Assembly (NCBI GenBank): GCA_964017145.1
Contig: OZ024848.1
Span: 1,190,501 to 1,254,500 of the forward strand
DNA: 64,000 nt
From: Agrocybe praecox
Taxonomy: Eukaryota; Basidiomycota; Agaricomycetes; Agaricales; Agrocybaceae
Direction of reading: 5' to 3'
Below, piece by piece: positions 33,085-44,000 of this stretch. Position 1 is the stretch's first letter, and the number at the start of each line of letters is the position of its first letter. The notes under the pieces were generated by a model. The model had not been told where the DNA came from. It saw only the letters and a program-made list of their open reading frames with translations, and made no database searches. Made by a program: the position numbers and the translations under genes.

Positions 33085-34699
33085 ATCTGGAAATTTTCTT
33101 GAGTACTCCTTGTTTCCAGCACATCTTGGGGTACATAATTGTATGTGCTCCTTTCTCTCGATACGACCTTTTCAGCAACACAGAATGTGGCGAATGGCAT
33201 CAAGAGTGGGTAAAAGATCTATTTTCTTCTTTGCCTCAAGTTTCGAACAAACTTCTTTTCCTTTTTTCTTGCTCTTTGACCACTTCACATTCACGACCTT
33301 TCTTTGCTTGCGAATTAACAACCACTTTACATCATGATATACTCACATACGGCCTAGCGCTCATGCAAGTAATATCAATACCATCTAAAATTTGAACTTC
33401 AATAAGAACACCCACAACCCTCAAAACACCTGCCAAAGCAATATGGTATACCTCCTATCACAATACCACCACTAATGCCCAACTCCAACCACAAACCCAG
33501 ACCAACTTGAACCGCAATAGTCTCATGGTCCCCAATATTGATGTCAGCAGTAAGGTGCTTGCTGTGGGGTTGTGTGTGTATTGTACAATTTTGTACTTTG
33601 TATACAGTCCATAACAAAACCCAATCAATTTGATTAGTTCTTCTCAGGAGGAATACACGATATGCGTCATTGATTACATTTATCTTCACAGAAGGGATGT
33701 TTTTGATGATCAAGATACTTCCTAGGAAGTCTCAGAGAGTGAGAAACAGCACAAGTACTGTTCCTCGGAGGGTTAAACAGTTGATTTAATGTGTTTCCAC
33801 AAAAGGTATAGATAAGTTGGTTTGCCACTTAGGCTGGACACTCAATCCAAAGTCTTTTAATCACTTAGAATAGGGACTCAATCCAAAACGGGCCACATAC
33901 ATCAGGAAAATGCCTTTTGGAATTAGCTATATTTAGATCTCTTTGATACACGTTGAGTTAACTAAGTTTAGTCAAGGACATCAAAACTGATTTAGCACTG
34001 CTTAGCACACTTTTATATGAATTAGCTGGAATTAGATATCTTTCAATGACTTGTAAAGAACAAAAATTGCATCAGGAAAATGCTTCTTGGATTCAGCTCT
34101 CTTTGGGCCGCTTTGATATGCTTTGAGTGTACTAAGTTTAGTCAAGGACATCAAAACTGATTAGCGACCAAAATTTGCTACACATAGTGGGTATTTTTCT
34201 GGTCTACTTACCTGTCTTTTTGGGCACTATTTGGTAACCATACCACCACCACAAAACCTATATTTTGCTGTATCCTGGTATGGACTATATATATTTTGGC
34301 TTATTATGACGTCAAATGCGAACCATTTTGGCTGTCCTTGCATATTTAGCCTCTTTTATATGATAATAGCAAACTCTCAAAAAATCTTACAGATATCTCA
34401 AGCTGTTCCCAAGATACAGCTAATGGGTATGGCATGGGGAGGAGAAAAATGCAATCAGAAATGATCCGGCAAGATGAACTTCACGCCCGTGTGAGATATT
34501 GTCCAAAATAGTATTTATAATAATTAAAAACGATGCCACGACAAAATAAAGGCGAAATTTCAATTGAATCAAAAGATATGTGTGGGGAAGTACAAGGGAG
34601 GGGGAGGATGAGAGAGCAATGTGTAGGGAACTCAGTTCTGGTCCCCCTGTTTTTAAATTTGGAATATCATTTATCATATATAGTGATAGCATACTGGGC
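33085..34699. other. Non-coding interval with a ~90-bp direct repeat
   Basis: 33900-33990 and 34070-34164 are imperfect copies (ATCAGGAAAATGC, then TTGATA, then ACTAAGTTTAGTCAAGGAC). Phrases such as CCACTTAGG are shared with the tandem repeats at 48303-48480. A frame around 33100-33390 (RYDLFSNTECGEWHQEWV) looks protein-like but could not be assigned. Confidence 0.45.
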
Positions 34700-35073
34700 T
34701 GTAAGGCTTGGTTTCGAGATCCCACGAGAATCCCAACGAGCGTAAATTTAGATGTGGGCTTGCCACGTAGAGCACGAAGAAGAGCAGCCTCGTTCCGAGG
34801 TGGGCTTCTTCTGAGGAGTTTAGTTCCTAAACTCCTTACTCAATAGGAATCGGATATTGCGTACAAGAGAGCTACTGTTGGTACAGAGCTCGATCTCAAG
34901 ATAACGATATACGATTGCAAGAAGTGAAAAAGATAAGTACATCAGCCCATCAAGGGCGGGTACACTACTGCGGAGTATTAATTATACAAACTCCGCTCGA
35001 AAGATGTTTAGTAAATACGTAGCAACAGAGTAGTTATAGATTCGAGTTAGTCCGTTAGCCGACACGCCTTACA
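34700..35073 (-). repeat. 3' LTR of gypsy element 2
   Basis: 374 bp, identical by eye to 45910-46283. Confidence 0.95.
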
Positions 35074-35076
35074 TAG

Positions 35077-35086
35077 CCCCCCAATC
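35077..35086 (-). promoter_or_regulatory. Polypurine-like tract of gypsy element 2
   Basis: On the minus strand GATTGGGGGG, three nucleotides before the 3' LTR. Confidence 0.6.
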
Positions 35087-35104
35087 TATAGCTGCTCTTT
35101 GATT

Positions 35105-37663
35105 TCAGCGATCTTCAGGCAGGTACAATTCCGCAAGGCGAACATGATCCCAGGTCACCAGGAGTCCTGCTCGATCAGCGAGGGAGTCGATGTCTCGCAT
35201 ATCATTGGCAGAGAGTAGTCGCGGATTTTCCAAACGGTTGTAAGTCTTTAGCCATTTCTTCCATTGGCTACGCGTCTTCGGTTCTAGTACGCAGGGAACT
35301 TGGGACAACTGATTAGCGAGGTATCCGAAAATAGATTCCAACACCGCATTCCATTGTCCATCCCAATGGTCGCAGAACTCTTCTAATATGGATGGAGTAG
35401 GGAAGATCCATTTGTCTCGAGCAGAATCGCTAGGGAAAGGGATGTGTCCAAACAAGATGCTAATCTCGGTGGCTGAGACTTGGTCCCAGCTGACTCGCTT
35501 GCGGACGCGGTAGTGCGCATCTGTCGCTCCTTTCGTGTGTAACGATGTTTGGAGGGACGGGCCTTGCATGAAAGCGTTGAAAAGATGATCCCCGCCGTAA
35601 CGATGAGCCAACCAGCTGCAAGCTCCTCCTAACCCAATGAATGCTCTCGCATGAGGCCGCCGCAACAAGTCCGCTAGACGTAGGAAGTAACTGTTTGCCA
35701 GCTGTGCAGCAGGTACTTGAACCAATGTATCTTCAGTAAATCCCGGAGCATAGTAGGCTGCTGAGCTCTCCCTCTCTAACGTATTCAGTTGGCGAGGGAC
35801 AAATGCTTCCAGCATTCGTTCGGGGACCGCTATTTGGAAGGCCATGCGATGTTCCAGAGCGACTTGCAGCACTTGCCTAATGTGGCGAAGATAGGGAAGA
35901 TTTCCGGCGAAGTATCGTAGACGCTGTTCGACCCTTTTATCGCGTACGATCATAACACCATGAGCGAACAGGCGAGGGTCCCAGGCTTCAGTGTCCGGGA
36001 GCACGAGAAGTCGATTATGGTACGTGCTTTCACTCCCAATTTCTTTCAACCTCACACGAAACTCCCGTACTCTAGAACGTTCCTGAAGAAAAGCGTCTCG
36101 GGCTTCCTCACCGCTACGCCTAACTGGCGAAGCTGAACGCCTGCCTGAGCTCCTGGCGCTGACTCGGGCTTCCCTTTCCGGCGAGGCCGAACGTCTGTTC
36201 GAGCTTGATGCGACAGCTCGACTCTCTCTTTCCCCCTCTTGTCGAGACGAGCGCGCTGCTGACGACGGGAATTGCGAGATTTCTTCCCTAGGTTCGGCTT
36301 CCCGCCTAACGTTCAGACGTTGAAGCAATGCTGGGGGTGAAGGCGCTCGATGAGGACCAAATGCGGACGACGAAACTGGCAGGGGTAGGCCGGTCTCTAT
36401 ATCAAAGATTCTGGCTTTGACAGGGGCGTAAGAATGTTTGTATAACTCGCGAATTTCGCTCTCCGTCAACCCTTCATCACCCCCGTAATCGCCGCGTAAC
36501 GATTCATCCATTTCCCTTTTCCTCCATCGCCAGAACACAACCGATGATCGGTCCTGATGGTCATCGTAGACGCGGTATAGAAACCTTCGAGAGAAATAAG
36601 CTGGATCCGTATCTTCAGGGAGCGGTCGCCTTCCCCAACCCTCGAAATCGACCACATAAAGCTTGCTGTCGGTCTCGTACGCCAGCTCCATATCCGGTGT
36701 CGACCTCAATTTTTCCTGAAAGTACGAATCATATTCGTGGGTAGCTTCCCCAGCGATAGTCCATGACTCGTCCTTAACAATATCGTATAGGCCTACTCGA
36801 TTTTCGTCACCATCGTCCTCGCTGGCTATCAAACGGGGGTTGAGCTTGCTAAATTTCAAGCTCATCCTCTCCTCCAATTTCCATCGGTAGTAAATGGGCA
36901 CGTTTTGCGAGATCCACAGACGAGGGTTAATTTCGGCCCAGTCGCTGGCAAGATCGATCACACATCCTCGAGAATGCTCCAGTCGGCCTATTTTGGAGAC
37001 TAGCGACTCGCGTAGGGGATCGTCTAGAGTGCTGACGATACCTTGCAAGCTAGCATACACCCAGCGAAGCCACCCTAGCCTATCGCACATGGCTCTCCTC
37101 GCGCGCCCTGCAGAACCTTGGAGTTCCTCCTCCATCAGATAAGATTCGTTGACGAAAGAGAAAGGGAAGTGATCAGGTCGAGGTAGGCGATTGCCAAATG
37201 GTTTAGAGCGGCAGATAGAATTGATCAGATGTTGGGCGTTGTTTAGGTCCCTCATCCATTCGCGGCTGACACTCTTCTCCAGCATGTAGTATCCATTCTC
37301 GTCTCGAGCCGCACGTACTGGCTGGTCGAAATTTAAAAACCACAATAACGATGCTGCTCGGCCACTTCTAACGGGAATATATGGACGCCAACCGCTCGAG
37401 TGCTGGTACCAGTCAGGTTGAAAACCCCAATCAATGCCGACAAGGGATCCGTTATTCGGATTGTAATTCCTCTCTTCCACCGTGACGCGTCCCTCTCTGA
37501 CATCCATCGCAACGTTGGGTACTTGGTCCACGTCGCCACCGATTCCCAACCACGCGCTGAAGTCATCTTCCTGGCTCGAAAAATGAGGAGGGAAATTGTT
37601 TCTATTTCTGAAGAGGTCGGGAATGACGCTGACTTCGGGAGTTCCTCCCTCGGCGGATAGCAT
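35105..37663 (-). CDS. Third ORF (852 residues) of gypsy element 2, function unknown
   Basis: A complete, intact frame from ATG 37663 to a stop 32 bp before the 3' LTR, in the position where some gypsy elements carry env. It has no signal peptide or membrane segment that I can see, so it is not an envelope. The N-terminal half has a recurrent pattern of Trp/Tyr-rich motifs (DDFSAWLGIGGD, WGFQPDWYQHSSGWRP, SREWMRDLNNAQHLI, WAEINPRLWISQNVPIYYRW). The middle is a Ser/Arg-rich low-complexity linker (RRSASPERE, RSSGRRSASP). The C-terminal part begins near FRVRLKEIGSES and includes HIRQVLQVALEHRMAFQ, FIGLGGACSWLAHRYGG and HWDGQWNAVLESIFGYL. I have seen similar proteins as unannotated mushroom genes but know no function. 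It could be translated from a spliced or internal transcript. Confidence 0.85.
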   Translation of the reverse strand: MLSAEGGTPEVSVIPDLFRNRNNFPPHFSSQEDDFSAWLGIGGDVDQVPNVAMDVREGRVTVEERNYNPNNGSLVGIDWGFQPDWYQHSSGWRPYIPVRSGRAASLLWFLNFDQPVRAARDENGYYMLEKSVSREWMRDLNNAQHLINSICRSKPFGNRLPRPDHFPFSFVNESYLMEEELQGSAGRARRAMCDRLGWLRWVYASLQGIVSTLDDPLRESLVSKIGRLEHSRGCVIDLASDWAEINPRLWISQNVPIYYRWKLEERMSLKFSKLNPRLIASEDDGDENRVGLYDIVKDESWTIAGEATHEYDSYFQEKLRSTPDMELAYETDSKLYVVDFEGWGRRPLPEDTDPAYFSRRFLYRVYDDHQDRSSVVFWRWRKREMDESLRGDYGGDEGLTESEIRELYKHSYAPVKARIFDIETGLPLPVSSSAFGPHRAPSPPALLQRLNVRREAEPREEISQFPSSAARSSRQEGERESRAVASSSNRRSASPEREARVSARSSGRRSASPVRRSGEEARDAFLQERSRVREFRVRLKEIGSESTYHNRLLVLPDTEAWDPRLFAHGVMIVRDKRVEQRLRYFAGNLPYLRHIRQVLQVALEHRMAFQIAVPERMLEAFVPRQLNTLERESSAAYYAPGFTEDTLVQVPAAQLANSYFLRLADLLRRPHARAFIGLGGACSWLAHRYGGDHLFNAFMQGPSLQTSLHTKGATDAHYRVRKRVSWDQVSATEISILFGHIPFPSDSARDKWIFPTPSILEEFCDHWDGQWNAVLESIFGYLANQLSQVPCVLEPKTRSQWKKWLKTYNRLENPRLLSANDMRDIDSLADRAGLLVTWDHVRLAELYLPEDR

Positions 37664-38058
37664 CCTATCTAAGAGTTCCTCTTAGATAGAGACCTGGGTG
37701 CACACGGGCGGCGCAAAATCATCCATCATCTCCTGCTCTGCCTCCTTTTAAATCAACTTATTTGAAATTCAGGTACCTTCCCTTCCCACGAGATTTCAAA
37801 GGCATGAGGGTGCAAGGCTCGATTGTACCTCATGATAGCTCGTTCGGCACCTATACTGTATGCTATCCGCGGATAAATATCAAAAGAAATAAAAAGGATC
37901 AGTCATAATCAAAAAATCAAACAGAACGCGATTAAAGAATGAAACAAAAGCTCATGAAATCACAGAAAGACAAATTGAAACAGTGCGAAGGTCGTCATCG
38001 AAAATGCAGGCGGTGGGCCGATTTCATCGTACTCAGCACCCGTCTCGACTCCACTTCG
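37664..38058. other. Spacer between gag-pol and the third ORF
   Basis: 395 bp with no frame. It contains an imperfect palindrome CTAAGAGTTCCTCTTAG at about 37668-37685, just upstream of the third ORF's start. No clear TATA box. Confidence 0.5.
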
Positions 38059-41000
38059 CTAAGAGAGTTTGGCCATTTTTTTGTATTCCCTCAAGATGGT
38101 GGGGGAATTCCTGAGGTCCCGTTCTGAGCGCCAGAGGTCAAACTGCGGTCCATATCCAACCCACCGGACTAGGAATCGCAGCTGTTTCGTTTTCGGAGTA
38201 AGCTTATGGCCCATAATGCGTTCGACTTCGAACTCGTCAGATTCGTTCTTCCTCTTCCAATTGGACGGAAATTGAGTCCTTTCTTCTCCATCTTCCGGTT
38301 CAATATATTTCTTCAAATGGCTGATGTTGATAACAGGACTTCCTGGATAGTTATCTGGTAGGCGTAACCTGAATACGTTCGAATTGACTCGCTCTATAAC
38401 CTCGAATGGTCCGACCCACTTCGGACCGAGTTTCACGCCCTCGCCTTTGGATTCAATCCATTCAAGGGAATGCGGGTTCGCTAACACTCTATCTCCCGGT
38501 TTTATGTCGGGGACAGGCCTACGGTTACGGTTATATTGTTGGGCCTGCTCGTGTTGTGCCTTGGCTATGGCCAGGCGAGCGTTTTCTCGGTGCATGCGTA
38601 AATTAGCTAGGAATTCTTCCGAACCTCGCAGTGGTCCAGTAGCATTTTCGCTGCGTATACGGAACGGGGCCAACAAAGTATCCAAACTCGACCTCGGTAA
38701 ATACCCCAGTAACAGCTTAAAAGGCGCTACTCCCGTTGACGAATGGACTGCGGAATTATAGGAAAATTCCAACAATGGTAACCATTCTACCCAATCGTCC
38801 TTCTCACTTCCCACGAACGCTCGAAGCATCGTCTCTAGGAACCTGTTCACGATCTCTGTCTGTCCGTCCATTTGCGGATGATGTGATGAGGACAGAATCA
38901 TTTCAGTTTTGAGGGCTTTTGCTATTGCGCGCCAGAAATCCGCTGTCCACCTAGGATCACGATCGGTGATAATGCTTTCGGGTAATCCATACCTGCTCAC
39001 CACCCATTTGACGAATAGAAGAGCAAAATCTTCCGAGGTGAGCCCTGTCGTCGTCGGAATGAAGTTTGCATGTTTGGAAAGACGATCAACCACTACGTAT
39101 ATGGCGTTAAAATCGCCACACATAGGTAGATTTACAATGAAGTCCATAGAAATTGACGAATATGGTACGTAAGGGACTGGATTGGGAATCAAATAACCCC
39201 ACTTATTGAAGTGTCCGGTTTTGGTCTTCTGGCAGACATCGCACGACAGGCAGAATCGGATAACGTCAGCCTTCATCCTCTTCCAGTAGTACTGAGGACT
39301 TAGTTTCTGCCACAGTTTCTCGGCTCCATTATGAGCAGTTTCACTGGCGGTTTCGTGTGCAATTCGTATGAGGTACGTCCTCCACCTCTCTGGGACACAT
39401 AACCGAGGTTGATAATCTGCATCCCTGAAGTATAGAAGACCGTGTTCATCCTTGAAATATCGAAATCCCGGCGATACTTTAGTCATCTCCGACCGTTCAT
39501 CCTCCCACAACTTCTTCAGAGAAGGGCTATCTTTGTAAGCCGCGACCCATTCACGAAGAAGTTCTGTGTTCATTTCGACATGAAGATGATTCGGCTTCGT
39601 CGTTTCCTCAGGGTCGACCGACATTTCGTCTCCCGTTCCTTCATCAGAACTCTTGATTCTCTCGGTAGGGGCATCTTCCTTGACTCGTACGGATCGCTTG
39701 GATTTACTTCTGGTACCATAATATCCCGCTTTCTGATCCTCCTCATGGATCGAGTCGACTTCATCGAAAGCATCACGGATGTGCGTCAAGTAGAAAGATA
39801 CACGTTCAGCAGGCTTCGCCTTGTTTTCTCCCAAACCTCCTTCCAGATCCTGCGATATCTGTATTGGAGCTAAGTCGTCTGCTGCTGGGGAGTAATGGTC
39901 GGGCGGAGCGCGTGGAATACGAGACAACGGGTCTACATTCGAATGTTTTCTTCCTGGGCGATGTATGATCTCCAAGCCGGGAGCGTAGGCCGAAAAAATC
40001 GCCCCCCATGCTGCCAGTCGACGATTAGAATTTTCGTAAGTCCGTGCCCACTGCAGTGCTGCATGGTCCGTTACTAATAATATCTTTTCTCCTTCGATAA
40101 ACGGTTGAAAGCGTACAAGACCTTCTTTGGCAGCTAGAGCCTCTCTTTCCGTGGCCGAGTATCTCGTTTCGGCGGGTTTGAAAGTACGCGACCAGTAAGC
40201 AATCACCCTTTCCGTGTAAATAATAGTATCGTCTAACTCTGGAGCCCATTCCTGTTCATGCAGATCGTCGCGTAACCTCGTCGACAATGCCACGGGCAGC
40301 TTGGGAGGCGGGTCCCCTCTCCCATGACATTTCACTATTTGGTCATAGATTCGCGTTCCTCGAAGATCAGCCAATCGAATAGGTTGCACTTGCTGCAAAG
40401 CGCAACCCAAAGCAAAGTCAGAGGCATCGCTGTACAGTCGATACGGCTGGCCTTCCACAGGGTGTCCCAGTACGGGAGCGTTTTGTAAGGCTCTCTTCAA
40501 ACTTTGCCAGGCATGTTCTTCTGGTACCAGCCATCTCCATGTAGTTCCCTTACGAAGCAGCGCGTACAGCGGTATGCAGATGTCGGAATAATAGGGAATA
40601 AAGGCAGAGAAGTATACAGCCATTCCTAAGAAACTCTGCAGTTCCGCTAATTTTGTCGGTCTTTTCAGCTCTAGTATGGCTTTCACCTTCTCGTCGTGAG
40701 TGGATAAACCTAGTCGTGACACTTTATGCCCTAAAAGGAGTATGGATCCATAAAACAGGTGGCATTTCGTGGGGGACAAGGTGATGCCGCTGTCTTCGAT
40801 CTTCTGAAGAACCTTATCTAAGTGGTCTAGATGATCTTCGTACGATTTAGAGTACACGACAATATCATCAATGTAGACAAGGCAAAACAACCACAGGTAA
40901 GGAGCTAAAATCCCTTGCATAACCCGTTGAAAAATGGATGGACCGTTGCGAAGTCCAAAAGGCATACGCTTGAACTGAAACAATCCTTGGTGAGTCCGAA

Positions 41001-44000
41001 AGGCCGTTTTCTCTTTGTGGTCCGCGTCCATCTCCAATTGCGTGAAACCCGACAAGGCGTCTAGAGACGACAGCACCTGTGCGCCAGAAAGCGATGCTAG
41101 TATCTCGCTCTGTCTTGGAATTGGGAATTCGTCGGCGGTAGTCACCGCATTGAGCTTCCGATAATCCACGCAGAACCTGGGTTTTCCGTTACGATACGCG
41201 ATCACCACTGGAGCACCCCATGGGCTACTTGAAGGTTCGATGACGTCCTGCTCAAACCACTTTGTTAATTGCTCGTCGATAACTTGCCGTTTCGCAGGCG
41301 AGGATCCGTACATAGGGAGGGATATTGGAGCCTCCGTCTCCTTAGTACGGATCGTCACTTTGCTAGGATGATGCCCAAGACGCCCATCAAATCCAAAAGC
41401 TCTGACATGAGACCTCAACATCTCCCAGGCCCGCGTTGCCAGATGCTCAGGCAAATCGCCAACATCCAATAGCTCCTCCATCTTATCTGAGGGGTAGACC
41501 GTCAAGTCCGGAAGCTCAGCTGTTTTTGGTCCTAGTTCTGAAGGTTCAACTTCTTCGGAGGTACGGCTCTGTCCCTCTACATTACCGCTAGGTAGATCCT
41601 GAACTAACTGAGTATACAAGGCTGATAAAGCTCGCAGATTTTCCCACTCTGCCGTAGCAGAAGGTGTGTCGAAGTAGAGACTAGGGTCGATTACCCTCCC
41701 CAAGACATCTCCCTTCCTAACCATCCTAGGATGAGTCGACGTATTGGAGACCGGGATAGTCGCGTCCTCGGCGTTGAACAATACGTTGGGTATCGCTAAG
41801 TAGGAGTCATCCGACGATACAACCAAATCCCTTTCAAAGTACCACTCCTTCTTCTCGCCGAAATTCCCTTGGATTAATATCCTCTTGGTTTGCTCAGGCT
41901 TTATAAGAGCGTCTTCCGCAGCTCTTACGACCCATCTGTCTTTCTCCTCCTGGATGCGCGTTCTTTTCCTCTTATTCTTTCTCCGTCGATGTTCCTTGGC
42001 CTTCACGAAAGCTTGTACACCGTAAACGCTTTTCCTCATCCTCTTGAAGTCGTTGGTACGATCCACGGCATCCCCCTTCACTGTAAACGGAGTTCCTTCG
42101 AAAGAAACTAGGTTTCCTCGGGTTACTGATCTACTTACGGCTATCTCATACGTTTGCTGAAAGTCTTCTCCCAGTAGGATCGGCACGGTCATGCCAGGGA
42201 CGATGTACGCTTCGGCCTCGAGCTCTAAGGTCTGCCCTTCACAGGATTCCATAAACACCGGTATACGCACATATCCTTTAATCTCGTTTTCTTTGTCTGT
42301 GAGTTGCCAGAGTTTCATCCTTTGTCCCTGCAGAATTTTGGGCTGATCCATTAAGCAGTCAAAAGTCTCTTGAGAAATAAGAGTCACGTCCGCGCACGAG
42401 TCCAAGCGTAGATCAACCTCTTCATTCCTTAAAGAAGCTAACCTTCCTCTCACGGCCAAGACCGAAATCCCTACAGAAGATTGACCTCCCTCTTTTATTC
42501 TAGCTTTCGGTACTTTGATTATACTTCCTTCCGGTATATCAAATCTAGTACCGTTCATGTATGCCTCCTTATCCGGTAAGGGATCTCCTGATCGTTCTTC
42601 TCCTGATGAAACTTCCGAACTATCACCTAACGTAGCATCGTTCGACTCCTTTTCCACTATGCTAGGCACTTCGTGAGGATTTAACGTATGATTCATCCAT
42701 TCTTCGTTGTCTTCTACTTCCTCCATCGTGGTCCTGAATTTTGCCGCTTCCATCTTCACCGCCACCGGTTCTTGCACTTCCAAGGTCTTACACACTCCAG
42801 CTTTGAGGATCGTGACTTCCTTCAAAGCGTTCCGTGCCGCCTCTTCAAAACCCGAGGGAAGAGGGTACTGAGGGTCTATGGAGCTGTTCAAATCCTTCAA
42901 CTTCTCGTCTAGGAGAATAGAATAAGCGCTGGAATACAGTTCTTCGCTCTCGTCATCTAGCATACCACTCGCTAAATGACCCGAGCGCTTTTGTCGTTCC
43001 AGGTACGTGTGCCAATCAGGGCATTCTTTATCCCAGTGGTTCGCGCTACCACATACCTTACACGGAGACGGAGGAGTTCTCCCCATTTTCGTAGTGACGT
43101 GATCATTCTTCGGAAATGGGTATCCTCCTTTAGGTGGCGGGCGTTGCCGTTGTTTCAGCACTTGGTAAGCTTCCTTTAGGCCAATTTCACTTTCAGCTGA
43201 AGAAGTAACTTCCGTATCATGGACATCGGCCGTATCCCCAGTGCTATCAGCTTCACCCAGGTGCGCCATTCGTTTAGGGTATTCGTTCCTGCGCTGATTT
43301 CCACGATCACCGGTCGATGACCCCGGTAAACTGAGGCCTAACTTCCTCAAATTATATGCTAAGTTCTCCGACGTTAGTAGCCGGGAATGTTCCAACCTGG
43401 AGCTATGTACCAGGGCCTTTTCATGTTCCGTAACTTTAGCATACAGTTCGCTGATGTTATTGATGCTGTCTATGTTTATGACAGGTCCCCATGAAATAGG
43501 AGCTCTCTGCATAACTAGGTAAACTTCTAATGGCCCCCCATTATCACTTCGGACCAGCATTCGGGTAAACATAACCCTCCTCACGATAAAGTGGGAAGGA
43601 GTTTCCTGTTCGTGACCTGTCTGACGGAAAGATTGGTTCTCATAGGTTCGATTCATCTTCAACTGCCAGACTCGGCCTAAATATCCCTCCTTAATTCCTC
43701 TAAGGTACGCTAAGTAATGACTCCTCATGTAAGCTTGCTGATTCGGGGCCAACATAGCGAACCAAATCTGTACTGTCGACCCTTCCTTTAGGTTGTTCCA
43801 CAGCCAATACCCCAGCGCTTGAGGAATATGACCCCCCAGTGCCGCTAGATTCTGAATTTTCCAGAAATAATCAACTGCCGTATCGTGATCGCCGTCCCAG
43901 CTAGGTAGTTGGTCCTGTTTTAATTCAGCTTTGATAGTGGGTACGAAATTCCCATACGGAGCGGGCGGTCCGTTCGGGGCGTTATACGGAAGGCCTGGAT

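Noticed and set aside
35105..37663. Envelope gene interpretation of the third ORF
   Set aside because: No signal peptide, fusion peptide or membrane segment; the protein is rich in Arg/Ser and Trp and looks soluble.
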